Assembly: GCF_001592005.1 (NCBI RefSeq)
Contig: NZ_BCVZ01000001.1
Location: forward strand, 248,001-312,000
Source: Bacillus sonorensis NBRC 101234 = KCTC 13918
GTDB lineage: Bacteria > Bacillota > Bacilli > Bacillales > Bacillaceae
DNA length: 64,000 nucleotides
Reading direction: 5' to 3'
The notes beneath the pieces are model-generated. The model saw nothing but the letters and a program-made list of their open reading frames with translations, searched no databases and had not been told where the DNA came from. Shown here piece after piece: positions 39,122-46,807 of the stretch (position 1 is its first letter; each line of letters starts with the position of its first letter). A program made the translations under genes and the position numbers.

Positions 39122-39600
39122 TTATGTCACCTCTGAACTGCATTATGGTTCGGATTTTTCTTCATGCAATCATACTTCAGTTTTGTTTTTCATAGATTCA
39201 CATCTTTTACTAGACTTGCGCACATTTCCAATATTTATAGTTTAAGTCGAAAAGCATGGATGTTGAATAGGCTTTAAATACTGTTTTTGGGGAATTGTAC
39301 ACAGGAAAGGAGCCAAAGGAATCGGTTTTTCAAGGACATCTGACCTTTCTTTTTGAATCAATCCAATTCCGCTTCCCATCAGGGCAAGGCCAAAGACATG
39401 GGGGTGGAAAGGTGTAATTGTCACAGAAAACAGGCAATCTATTCCGTCCTCCATTTTACATTTTTAGTCAATTAACTGTTTCTTTCGCCCTGATTTCAGC
39501 GATTTTTGTATAGACAAAATGAATAGACATTATTCTGTATATGTATTTTACCTATATCTAAAACTCATGTACACTTTTGTTTAGAAAGGGGGATAATGAC
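39122..39600. other. Gene-free interval between the YwqH-like gene and ywbH
   Basis: About 480 bases. One minus-strand open frame (39242-39454, 70 codons) lacks a ribosome site and is not recognised. The right end contains the ywbH upstream dyad at 39519. Confidence 0.5.
39519..39533 (+). promoter_or_regulatory. Dyad upstream of ywbH, possible LysR (YwbI) site
   Basis: GAATA-N5-TATTC about 70 bases before ywbH. The symmetry and size fit a LysR recognition half, but no direct link is seen. Confidence 0.3.
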
Positions 39601-39987
39601 ATGAAAACATTCATTAAAGGAATCAGTCAGGTCGCTCTTTTATTTTTATTTGCGCGTTTGATGAATCTGATTGTTGAGGTTCTTCATATAAAAATACCGG
39701 GAAGCATTCTTGGGATAATCGTGATTTTTGCTTTACTGTATTTCAAGGTCATTAAACTCGAATGGATTGAGCTCGGCGCATTATGGCTTCTTGCAGAGCT
39801 CCTGTTGTTCTTTGTCCCTTCTGCGGTCGGGATTATGAACTATGGAGAGATTCTCAAAAATTTTGGACCAAGCATTTTACTCGTCGTTCTGATCAGCACG
39901 TTTGTCGTCATGGTATCGACAGGCATGCTGACGCAAATCATCGCCAAAAGAAAGGAAAGGAAAAACACATGTTCATCGGATGCATAA
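39601..39987 (+). CDS. ywbH: LrgA/CidA family protein YwbH
   Basis: Holin-like LrgA/CidA family membrane protein, 128 residues with four spans. PGSILGIIVIFALLYFKVIKLEWIELGALWLL is the family block, of which only PGSILGI need be noted (near residue 35). I start at ATG 39601, eight bases after AAAGGGGG. The family, with LrgB partners, is linked to murein hydrolase control and to pyruvate/acetate-related overflow metabolism. It overlaps ywbG by 19 bases. Confidence 0.9.
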   Translation: MKTFIKGISQVALLFLFARLMNLIVEVLHIKIPGSILGIIVIFALLYFKVIKLEWIELGALWLLAELLLFFVPSAVGIMNYGEILKNFGPSILLVVLISTFVVMVSTGMLTQIIAKRKERKNTCSSDA

Positions 39988-40652
39988 GTCTGATCGCAAC
40001 CGTCTTGATTTATATGGGGGCCAAAGCGGTATACACCCGCCATCCAAAGGTGTATGTTTCGCCTCTGTTGATCACACCGCTGATCTTGGTCGGGCTGCTG
40101 CTCTTGATCAACGTGCCTTTTGAAGCCTACAATGCCGGAGGGCGCCTGTTAACTGACATGCTTCAGCCGGCGACCGTGGCGTTTGCGATTCCGCTCTATA
40201 AATACTTCCCGATTTTAAAAAAATACGCCGTTGAAATTATCATCAATGTGGCGGTCGGCAGCTGCATCGCCATTCTGTCAACGGCGTTTATCGCAAAGCT
40301 GTTTAAGCTTAATGCAGATCTGATTGAGAGCCTCATTCCACGTTCAGTCACAACGCCAATTGCGATGAGCGTCTCTGAAATGATCGGCGGAATGCCGGCG
40401 GTTACCGCCGTTTTCGTCATCTTGACCGCTTTGTTCGGCTCTGTTATCGGGCCGATGGTCATCCGCTATTTTCGAATCGATAATGAAATTGCGAGAGGCG
40501 TTCTGCTCGGAACAAGCGCACACGGCGCCGGTACGTCAAAAGCGTTTGAGCTCAGCTCTGTATCCGGAACCATTTCAAGCGTTTCGATGATCTTGGCTGC
40601 GATTATTACGCTTTGCGCTGCGCCATTTCTCATTTCTCTTATTACGGTATAA
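39969..40652 (+). CDS. ywbG: LrgB/CidB family protein YwbG
   Basis: LrgB/CidB family membrane protein, 227 residues with six or so spans. Family block SVTTPIAMSVSEMIGGMPAV near 123-142 and GTSAHGAGTSKAFE near 182-195. I start at ATG 39969 within the end of ywbH, with AAGGAAAGG upstream. It works with YwbH as a two-component membrane pair. Confidence 0.9.
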   Translation: MFIGCISLIATVLIYMGAKAVYTRHPKVYVSPLLITPLILVGLLLLINVPFEAYNAGGRLLTDMLQPATVAFAIPLYKYFPILKKYAVEIIINVAVGSCIAILSTAFIAKLFKLNADLIESLIPRSVTTPIAMSVSEMIGGMPAVTAVFVILTALFGSVIGPMVIRYFRIDNEIARGVLLGTSAHGAGTSKAFELSSVSGTISSVSMILAAIITLCAAPFLISLITV

Positions 40653-40658
40653 CAAAAA

Positions 40659-40682
40659 GACCTCCGAATATTCGGGGGTCTC
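40659..40682 (+). terminator. Terminator of ywbHG
   Basis: AGACC-CCGAA / TTCGG-GGTCT stem followed by a short T run. Confidence 0.75.
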
Positions 40683-40734
40683 TTTGATTTGCCGGGCGGC
40701 TTGCATCGCAGCGGTCCGTTTTGCTGCTAAAACT

Positions 40735-42201
40735 TCAGCCCTTTAGATTCTCAACGGCCGTATCAAACTCGTCTTCAATCTCTGCAGGCGGTTTTTTTGT
40801 CAGGAGGCTGACGACAATGATGACAGCCGTACAGACAATGAAGCCGGGAATAATTTCATAGACCGGGCGAAAAGCCTCCACCTGTTCCCAAGCGATGACT
40901 GTCAGCGCACCCGCGAGCATGCCCGAAAGCGCACCCCACTTCGTCATTCGCTTCCAATACAGACTTAATAGGACGACCGGGCCAAATGCGGCTCCAAAAC
41001 CGGCCCATGCGTAGCCGACAAGATTCAGAATCGTTTCATTCGGATGAAGCGCCATGATCAGTGCGATCAGTGAAATGGCGAGAACCGCCAGTCTTCCGAC
41101 AAGCACCAGCTCCCGGTCAGATGCATCTTTTCGTATGAACGCTTTATAGAAGTCTTCCGTCAGGGCGCTTGACGTGACAAGGAGCTGTGAAGAAATCGTA
41201 CTCATGACAGCAGCCAAAATGGCGGCCAGCAAAAACCCTGTGATCACGGACGGAAACAGGAGGTCAGAAAGAACGATAAATACCGTTTCCGCATTTTTCA
41301 AAGGCAAATGGTTCACGCTGACATACGCGATTCCGACAAGCCCGGTAAGCATCGCTCCGCAAATAGAAAAAATCATCCAGCCCATGCCGATCCTGCGGGC
41401 ACTCTTCATTTCCTTCACACTGGAAATCGCCATAAATCTGACGATAATATGAGGCTGCCCAAAATAACCGAGCCCCCATGCCAACAGCGAAATGATGCCG
41501 ATCACAGTCGTTCCTTTAAACGGCTGCAGAAGCTCCGGATCGACTGAACGGATTTCAGAAAAGGCAGGGCCGACTCCCCCCAGCTGGATAAACACAACGA
41601 GCGGCATCACGATGAGGGCGATAAACATAATCGTTCCTTGCACAAAGTCTGTCCAGCTAACCGCCAAAAAGCCGCCAAACAGCGTGTACAAAATAACAAC
41701 TCCGGCTGTCAGCCAGATGCCGATTCGATAATCGAGATGAAAGGCGGTTTTGAAAAGCTCTCCTCCCGCCACCATCCCCGAGGATGTATAAAATGTAAAA
41801 AAGATTAAAATAACAAGAGCTGATGTCATTCTTAAGACTCTCGACCCGTCCTTAAAACGGTTTTCAAAATAATCGGGAATGGTGATGCTGTTGCCGGCCG
41901 CTTCCGTATATGTCCTCAGCCTCGGGGCGACATACACCCAGTTCAAATAGGCTCCGATTGTAAGGCCGATGACGATCCAGCCGCTGCTCAGCCCGTTTAG
42001 GAACATGGCGCCGGGAAGCCCCATCAACAGCCAGCCGCTCATATCCGAAGCACCCGCGCTTAAAGCGGTGACAGCCGGCCCAAGGTTCCTTCCCCCAAGC
42101 ATATAATCGGTTAAGTTGGACGTTCGGCGGTAAGCAAAGTATCCAATCAAAAGCATTCCAGCCATATAAATTCCAATCGATAACAAAACTCCGTAATCCA
42201 T
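40735..42201 (-). CDS. Sodium/proline-type symporter (SSS family, PutP/OpuE-like)
   Basis: Solute:sodium symporter, 488 residues with 13 membrane spans. Contains DYMLGGRNLGPAVTALSAG near 32-50, SDMSGWLLMGLPGA near 52-65 and GLGYFGQPHIIVRFMAI near 245-261, the PutP/OpuE signature for proline uptake. Whether it serves osmotic or catabolic proline uptake cannot be read here. ATG 42201 has GGGGGAAG upstream. It is monocistronic between ywbG and ywbD. Confidence 0.85.
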   Translation of the reverse strand: MDYGVLLSIGIYMAGMLLIGYFAYRRTSNLTDYMLGGRNLGPAVTALSAGASDMSGWLLMGLPGAMFLNGLSSGWIVIGLTIGAYLNWVYVAPRLRTYTEAAGNSITIPDYFENRFKDGSRVLRMTSALVILIFFTFYTSSGMVAGGELFKTAFHLDYRIGIWLTAGVVILYTLFGGFLAVSWTDFVQGTIMFIALIVMPLVVFIQLGGVGPAFSEIRSVDPELLQPFKGTTVIGIISLLAWGLGYFGQPHIIVRFMAISSVKEMKSARRIGMGWMIFSICGAMLTGLVGIAYVSVNHLPLKNAETVFIVLSDLLFPSVITGFLLAAILAAVMSTISSQLLVTSSALTEDFYKAFIRKDASDRELVLVGRLAVLAISLIALIMALHPNETILNLVGYAWAGFGAAFGPVVLLSLYWKRMTKWGALSGMLAGALTVIAWEQVEAFRPVYEIIPGFIVCTAVIIVVSLLTKKPPAEIEDEFDTAVENLKG

Positions 42202-42348
42202 AGCTTCCCCCTATACAATTTTTCACGTAATATCAATATACATGAATAATCTCTCAAGAGGTATCGTTTTCATGGTGAAATGCCGCGATTTTTTGTCCTG
42301 CTCGACGGCCGGAGACCGGTTAAGCGAAACGGAAGCGGTCTTACCGCA

Positions 42349-43539
42349 TTAGCGATGATGAACCCGCAAAAACACAACCTTTAAATAATTGCCTTCCGGA
42401 TAGCTTTGCAACGTTTTAAAGTCCTCAGGCAGCGAATGTTCTTCAAGGATCGTATAGCTTGTCCCCGTTTCTTTGCATGCTGCATCGATAAAGCCTTTAA
42501 ACTTTTCCATCCCAAAAGCGCTGCTGTTCGTCGAGGCGACGATGACGCCATCATGTTTGGTGATTTGAATGGCTTCTTTCAACAGATGCTTATAGTCTTT
42601 TGCGGCGCTGAATGTATGTTTCTTCGTCCTTGCAAAAGACGGCGGGTCAAGAATAATCAGATCGTAGCCAAGCTGCTTTTTAGCGGCATAGGAAAAATAT
42701 TTAAATACATCCATCACTTTTATGTCGTGCGCTTCATGATCAAGACCGTTTACGCTGAACTGTTCGATCGTCTTGCTCAAGCTGCGGTTTGCAACATCGA
42801 CGCTTGTCGTTTTGACGGCCCCGCCCAATACCGCAGCAACGGAAAACGCCCCTGTATATGAGAATGTGTTCAATACGTTTTTTCCTTCCGCATATCGATC
42901 CCTGATCGTCTTCCTGACATGGCGCTGGTCGAGAAAAATGCCGGTCATGGCGCCGTCATTGAGATAAACGGCATAATGTATTCCGTTTTCTTTGACGATA
43001 ATCGGAAATTCTCCCCTTTCCCCTTTTACAAAATCATCATCTTCCACATACTGCCCGGCCGCGCTGAATCTTTTTTTCTCATAAATCGCTTTATAATCTG
43101 TAATTTCATCAAGGGCTGCAATAATCGCTTCCTTATATGCAAAAATGCCTTTGCTGTACCACTGGATCAGAAAATAACCGTCATAATAATCAATCGTCAG
43201 TCCCCCGATTCCGTCACCCTCGCCGTTGAAAACGCGAAAGGCTGTCGTTTCAGCACTCTGGAAGAGCTGATGTCGTGCCTGAATGGCCGTTGCCAGGCGG
43301 CTGAGAAAAAAATCCTGGTCAATGGGCTCCTCCTTGTTTTGTGTCAGCACCCAGCCGACACCTTTATTCTGCTCTCCATAATAGGCTTTTCCCAGAAAAC
43401 CGCCCTTTTCATCTACAAGCTCGATCAGCGCTCCTTCTGAGATGCCGTCATCTTTTGAAAAAACCGCTTCCTTTAAAATCAGCGGGAAACCCTTTTTAAT
43501 TTTTGCCGCATAAGCGTGTTTGAGTGTTAACGTCTTCAT
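42349..43539 (-). CDS. ywbD: Class I SAM-dependent rRNA methyltransferase YwbD (RlmI-like)
   Basis: 396 residues: an N-terminal PUA-like domain (1-75, starting MKTLTLKHAYAAKIKKGFP), an EEHEE-like linker and a C-terminal Rossmann methyltransferase with NTFSYTGAFSVAAVLGGA near 218-235 and the NPPY-type catalytic motif as LDPPSFARTK near 295. E. coli RlmI methylates 23S rRNA cytosine, and a similar role is likely. ATG 43539. It has its own unit between the symporter and ywbC. Confidence 0.88.
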   Translation of the reverse strand: MKTLTLKHAYAAKIKKGFPLILKEAVFSKDDGISEGALIELVDEKGGFLGKAYYGEQNKGVGWVLTQNKEEPIDQDFFLSRLATAIQARHQLFQSAETTAFRVFNGEGDGIGGLTIDYYDGYFLIQWYSKGIFAYKEAIIAALDEITDYKAIYEKKRFSAAGQYVEDDDFVKGERGEFPIIVKENGIHYAVYLNDGAMTGIFLDQRHVRKTIRDRYAEGKNVLNTFSYTGAFSVAAVLGGAVKTTSVDVANRSLSKTIEQFSVNGLDHEAHDIKVMDVFKYFSYAAKKQLGYDLIILDPPSFARTKKHTFSAAKDYKHLLKEAIQITKHDGVIVASTNSSAFGMEKFKGFIDAACKETGTSYTILEEHSLPEDFKTLQSYPEGNYLKVVFLRVHHR

Positions 43540-43630
43540 TTTGTTCAGTCCTTATGTTTAGTATTTCTCTATCCTACCATAACCGTCCCGGCCATGTTCT
43601 TATGCACAGGAGAGAAAAATGGCGCATGAA

Positions 43631-43660
43631 TTGACAGTCTATTCAGATTTTCTTTAAGAT
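43631..43660 (+). promoter_or_regulatory. Promoter of ywbC
   Basis: TTGACA, an 18-base spacer and TAAGAT, about 20 bases before the AAGGAGGG site. Confidence 0.55.
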
Positions 43661-43686
43661 GGTGGAGAATAATAAGGAGGGAACAC

Positions 43687-44070
43687 ATGATGGCGCGAAT
43701 CGACCATGTTGGTGTTATGGTAAAAGATATTGAAGCATCTATCGCATTTTATCAAGACGTTGTCGGCATGAAGCTGAAAGACAGGCTCATCCATACGAAC
43801 GGGATCATCAAGCTTGCATTTCTGGGATTTGAAAATCGGGATGAAACAGAGCTTGAGCTCATCGAAGGCTACAATGACCAGCTTCCGCAGGAAGGGAAAG
43901 TTCATCACTTTGCGGTGTCAACAGATGATATAGAGGCTGAGTTCGCCCGCATCAAAGAAACCGACGTGAAGCTGATGGAGGACGGAATTACCGAACTGCC
44001 GAACGGCTACCGCTATTTCTTTATTTTCGGCCCTGAGGGGGAAATGGTGGAGTTTTTTCAAAGATCGTGA
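43687..44070 (+). CDS. ywbC: Glyoxalase/VOC family protein YwbC
   Basis: Vicinal oxygen chelate (glyoxalase I-like) metalloprotein, 127 residues: two beta-alpha-beta-beta-beta modules, His near residue 6 (ARIDHVGVMVKD), Glu near 56 (ELELIEG), His near 77 (VHHFAVSTDD) and a C-terminal Glu (PEGEMVEFFQ), a complete metal set. Probably lactoylglutathione lyase-like or bacillithiol/methylglyoxal related, but the substrate is unproven. It starts at ATG 43687 or 43690. Confidence 0.88.
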   Translation: MMARIDHVGVMVKDIEASIAFYQDVVGMKLKDRLIHTNGIIKLAFLGFENRDETELELIEGYNDQLPQEGKVHHFAVSTDDIEAEFARIKETDVKLMEDGITELPNGYRYFFIFGPEGEMVEFFQRS

Positions 44071-44080
44071 ATATAAAAGG

Positions 44081-44101
44081 GACGGTTCTGTTTGAACCGT
44101 C
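44081..44101. terminator. Bidirectional terminator between ywbC and the hydroxyacid dehydrogenase
   Basis: GACGGTTC / GAACCGTC stem flanked by AAAAG and TTTTT. Confidence 0.8.
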
Positions 44102-44104
44102 TTT

Positions 44105-45073
44105 TTACGTCCGGATGGCGCCTGAATCCTCAACAGTGAAGGCTAAAGGCTGGTCTTCGATAAACCGTTTGATATTTTCATACGTGATCGTTTCAATGCG
44201 CCTGATACTTTCATATGTGGCGCCGCCGATATGAGCGGTGCAAATGGCGTTGGAAAGGAGGGTAATCCGCGATGAGGGAGGCTCTGTTTCAAAAACATCC
44301 AAAGCCGCGCCCCGAATCATGTTCTGTTCAAGCGCTTTTCCAAGCGCATTTTCGTCAATGACCTCCCCGCGCGCAATATTGATCAGAAAAGCCGTCTTTT
44401 TCATTTTCGCCAGCCGTTCTGCATTCAACAGATGAAATGTCTCTGGCCTTAATGAAGTGCTGATACATACAAAGTCCGATTTCATCAGCAGATCATCCAA
44501 TTCCGCAAAGCGCACGTTGAGCAGCTTTGCCGACTTGTAATCCTTGTATGTGCCGTATGCCAGCAGGTTCATGTTAAAACCCGACGCCCGCCTGGCGATT
44601 TTTTTGCCGATTTCTCCAAAGCCGATGAGCCCGAGTGTTTTTCCATCCAGTTCATAGCCCATTGATATATTCCATAAACCGTTTTTGACAGCTGCATTTG
44701 TCTGCGGAATCGACCTTGCGCCAGCAAGCAGGAGCCCGAATGCCAAATCAGCGACTGATGACGCGTTTTGACCAGGGGCATTCGTGACGAAAATGCCTTT
44801 CTCCTTGGCGTAGGCTACATCAATATTGTCGACGCCCGCACCGAATTTCATGATGTAACGCAGATTCGGTGCGGCATCAATCAGTTCGCGATCAGCTTTT
44901 TCGACGCCGAGAACATAAATATGGACGTCTCTGACGTTGGCCAGCAATTCCTCCCTGCCCAAACTTTCCGAATCCAAAAAGAGAAATTCGGCTCCAAGCT
45001 TGTCAAGCTTTTCTTTGAACCGCGGAGCGGCGCGATAAAAAGGTTCGCTCAGCGTCAACAGCACTTTAACCAT
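44105..45073 (-). CDS. D-2-hydroxyacid dehydrogenase (NAD-dependent)
   Basis: About 322 residues of the D-isomer-specific 2-hydroxyacid dehydrogenase family (phosphoglycerate/glyoxylate reductase group). NAD-binding GLIGFGEIGKKIARRA near 150, the substrate Arg region INIARGEVIDE near 233 and the catalytic His in TAHIGGATYES near 282. I start at ATG 45073, where GGAGGAGGG lies upstream. Substrate unknown. It stands next to gspA. Not the SerA orthologue by length. Confidence 0.82.
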   Translation of the reverse strand: MVKVLLTLSEPFYRAAPRFKEKLDKLGAEFLFLDSESLGREELLANVRDVHIYVLGVEKADRELIDAAPNLRYIMKFGAGVDNIDVAYAKEKGIFVTNAPGQNASSVADLAFGLLLAGARSIPQTNAAVKNGLWNISMGYELDGKTLGLIGFGEIGKKIARRASGFNMNLLAYGTYKDYKSAKLLNVRFAELDDLLMKSDFVCISTSLRPETFHLLNAERLAKMKKTAFLINIARGEVIDENALGKALEQNMIRGAALDVFETEPPSSRITLLSNAICTAHIGGATYESIRRIETITYENIKRFIEDQPLAFTVEDSGAIRT

Positions 45074-45213
45074 AGTCCCTCCTCCATTCACCTTTTTTCA
45101 AGACTAGAAAAATGCTTGTTTCCTGTTTTGAGGAAACAAGCGTCTATGGGGATACGTTAGGGTTATCGTGATTATATCTATAAATGGAAGCTTAAAAAAA
45201 GAAGATTGGCATT

Positions 45214-46077
45214 TTAACTGACATGGTTTTTAGATAGTTTGGCGGGCTGATGGAATGCTGTTTGTTTTAAATACTCAAAATAATGGCGGGCGTACGGGTG
45301 CGCGGTTTGCGAATTCCAGGGCTTGTTTCCTCCGCAGAAATGGACGATTGCGGGATTTGCCCTTGTTTCCATATAGCGCTTCTTGTCCAAAAGGGTTGCC
45401 GGTGTTTTTTCCTTTAACATGATATGGGTCTGTGCGTTCCATCTCGGATGAAGGCCATACCACTTATCATATAGAATCGCATTAAGCGCATCCTGGTCAT
45501 GGAATACAAACATATCCTTGCTGTTGTTATTAATAAAGCTGATCACTTTTTCTGAAATGCTGTTCCTTCTCCATTCTTCAACATCTATGATCATAATACC
45601 CGAATTGAAGTATTTCGCCGTGTCGCTGATCTTCATTTTTTTCAGGCGTTCATGCTGGCCTGCGTCTTCGACAGCCGCAACATAATAAGGCGAAATATCC
45701 ATATCCCACAGTTTTGATATATCCTCTAATACCAAGGCATCACAATCGACATATATCATTCTTTTCACAGATTCATCCTTGATGAGATCGGGAATCGAAA
45801 TTCTGTAATAAGCCGCTTTTGTAATATGGCTGCTCTCAACGGCCCTGTCATATTGGCTTTTTTCCACATCAAGAAATGTAACGGGGACACCGAAGCGATC
45901 AGTCGTCTTTTTCAGCCTCTCTTTATGATCCTCTTCAATTCCTCCGTCAATCACGTACAGTTTGACATCCCGCTGTTTGTCCATGTTCATCAGCAATGAG
46001 GTGAACATGACGCTCAAATGCTGCGCGTAATTGTTGTCTGTACAAGAAATGATATGCATCGTCCGGTCGCTTTTCAT
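45214..46077 (-). CDS. gspA: General stress protein A, GspA (GT8 glycosyltransferase)
   Basis: Family 8 retaining glycosyltransferase, 287 residues, with the nucleotide-sugar/metal site YVDCDALVLEDI near 108 and a second acidic cluster FHDQDALNAIL near 190, plus HFCGGNKPWN near 255. B. subtilis GspA is a sigma-B general stress protein, and a sigma-B promoter is present here. Acceptor unknown. ATG 46077 follows GAAGGAGAT. ATG 46059 is an alternative. Confidence 0.92.
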   Translation of the reverse strand: MKSDRTMHIISCTDNNYAQHLSVMFTSLLMNMDKQRDVKLYVIDGGIEEDHKERLKKTTDRFGVPVTFLDVEKSQYDRAVESSHITKAAYYRISIPDLIKDESVKRMIYVDCDALVLEDISKLWDMDISPYYVAAVEDAGQHERLKKMKISDTAKYFNSGIMIIDVEEWRRNSISEKVISFINNNSKDMFVFHDQDALNAILYDKWYGLHPRWNAQTHIMLKEKTPATLLDKKRYMETRANPAIVHFCGGNKPWNSQTAHPYARHYFEYLKQTAFHQPAKLSKNHVS

Positions 46078-46109
46078 ATCGTTTCCATCTCCTTCTCTTT
46101 TTTTGTTCT

Positions 46110-46133
46110 ATTCCCTTTTTTCGAAAAATAAAC
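46110..46133 (-). promoter_or_regulatory. Sigma-B promoter of gspA
   Basis: Minus strand GTTTAT, a 12-base spacer and GGGAAT, about 33 bases before the start codon. It matches the sigma-B pattern GTTTAA-N12-14-GGGWAW. Confidence 0.75.
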
Positions 46134-46148
46134 ACCGTCGATAGGCCG

Positions 46149-46173
46149 AAAAAAAAGGATCATGCAAGATCCT
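46149..46173 (-). terminator. Terminator of the small-protein pair
   Basis: Minus strand AGGATC / GATCCT stem followed by eight T residues, 24 bases after the stop of the 56-codon gene and upstream of the gspA promoter. Confidence 0.8.
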
Positions 46174-46196
46174 CAGATTGTATAGCGTCTATTTTG

Positions 46197-46367
46197 CTAT
46201 CTTTTAGCAAGATGCTGCTTTAAATAAAAGTAAGGATAGCCAACAATGATGAACGGGGCTGCTAATGCAAGGAGTATCCATGAGCCTGAGTGACTGCCTC
46301 TAATGACTCCAATGAAAATACAAGTACCGACGAGAAAATATAATAAAGCACCTAAGAACCAATACAT
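46197..46367 (-). CDS. 56-residue small membrane protein next to ydfH
   Basis: Two hydrophobic spans (residues about 3-21 and 29-48, with a short RGSHSGS turn) and a basic end LKQHLAKR. ATG 46367 has AAAGAGGA six to seven bases upstream. The gene ends at 46197, and a terminator follows at 46149. It starts two bases after the stop of a 55-codon frame, so the two are probably co-translated. Not recognised as a named family. A promoter with YdfI-type boxes lies upstream, so it may be a YdfHI target. Confidence 0.65.
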   Translation of the reverse strand: MYWFLGALLYFLVGTCIFIGVIRGSHSGSWILLALAAPFIIVGYPYFYLKQHLAKR

Positions 46368-46369
46368 CT

Positions 46370-46537
46370 TCATTCCTCTTTTTCTTTACGCTTGTTCTTG
46401 GATTGACTATTTTTGTTTCTATGCTTGTCTGTTTTTTCGTTCTTGCTTAATCGATCAGGGCACTGATTTTTTGACACTTTCTCAGTTCGGATACCTTTTC
46501 TTTTTAATGATAAAATTGTGTGATCAATCGATTTCAA
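46370..46537 (-). CDS. 55-codon very basic polypeptide frame
   Basis: Starts at TTG 46537 ten bases after AAAGGA and ends two bases before the 56-codon gene. Composition is extreme: about one third Lys/Arg, many Asn/Ser/Glu, no hydrophobic span beyond HTILSL near the start, and a tail NKRKEKEE. Function not recognised. Such composition can be seen in RNA-binding or disordered small proteins, or may simply be chance open sequence in an AT-rich leader. Confidence 0.35.
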   Translation of the reverse strand: MKSIDHTILSLKRKGIRTEKVSKNQCPDRLSKNEKTDKHRNKNSQSKNKRKEKEE

Positions 46538-46575
46538 TGTTGATCATTCCTTTAATAAAAAGTGAGTTCCTCATT

Positions 46576-46640
46576 ATTTTAAATGTAAATTTGGAAAGAT
46601 AAAACGTACATAAAGGCAGAATGCATATGTACGTTTGGGC
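46576..46640 (-). promoter_or_regulatory. Leftward promoter with one perfect and one degraded YdfI box
   Basis: Minus strand GCCCAAACGTAC (46640-46629) fits GCCCRAAYGTAC exactly. GCCTTTATGTAC (46617-46606) matches at 9 of 12. A -10 TAAAAT lies at 46581-46576, 24 bases after the second box. This is almost the same layout as ydfJ, where the gap is 23, but the box-to-box period is 23 rather than 14 bases. The difference is close to one helical turn. Confidence 0.5.
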
Positions 46641-46807
46641 AATGATCATATGTTGGGAAGATCTAATGGTTCACTGCACATTGGTATTGTTGTGTTCCTT
46701 CTCTTCCTATAAAATGATTGGATAAATGTATGTTGCACGTTCAATGAAATGGGATCGATTTTCATAAGTCTCTTTTTGGTTAAACTGTTAAAGGAAGTGG
46801 ATGAGGT
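46641..46807. other. Upstream region of ydfH
   Basis: About 165 bases. A TATAAA at 46708 is a candidate -10 for ydfH, without a convincing -35. AAAGGAAGTGGATGAGG precedes the TTG start. Confidence 0.35.

Noticed and set aside
39242-39454. Minus-strand 70-codon frame between the YwqH-like gene and ywbH
   Set aside because: No ribosome site and no recognisable domain; may be leftover sequence but cannot be supported.
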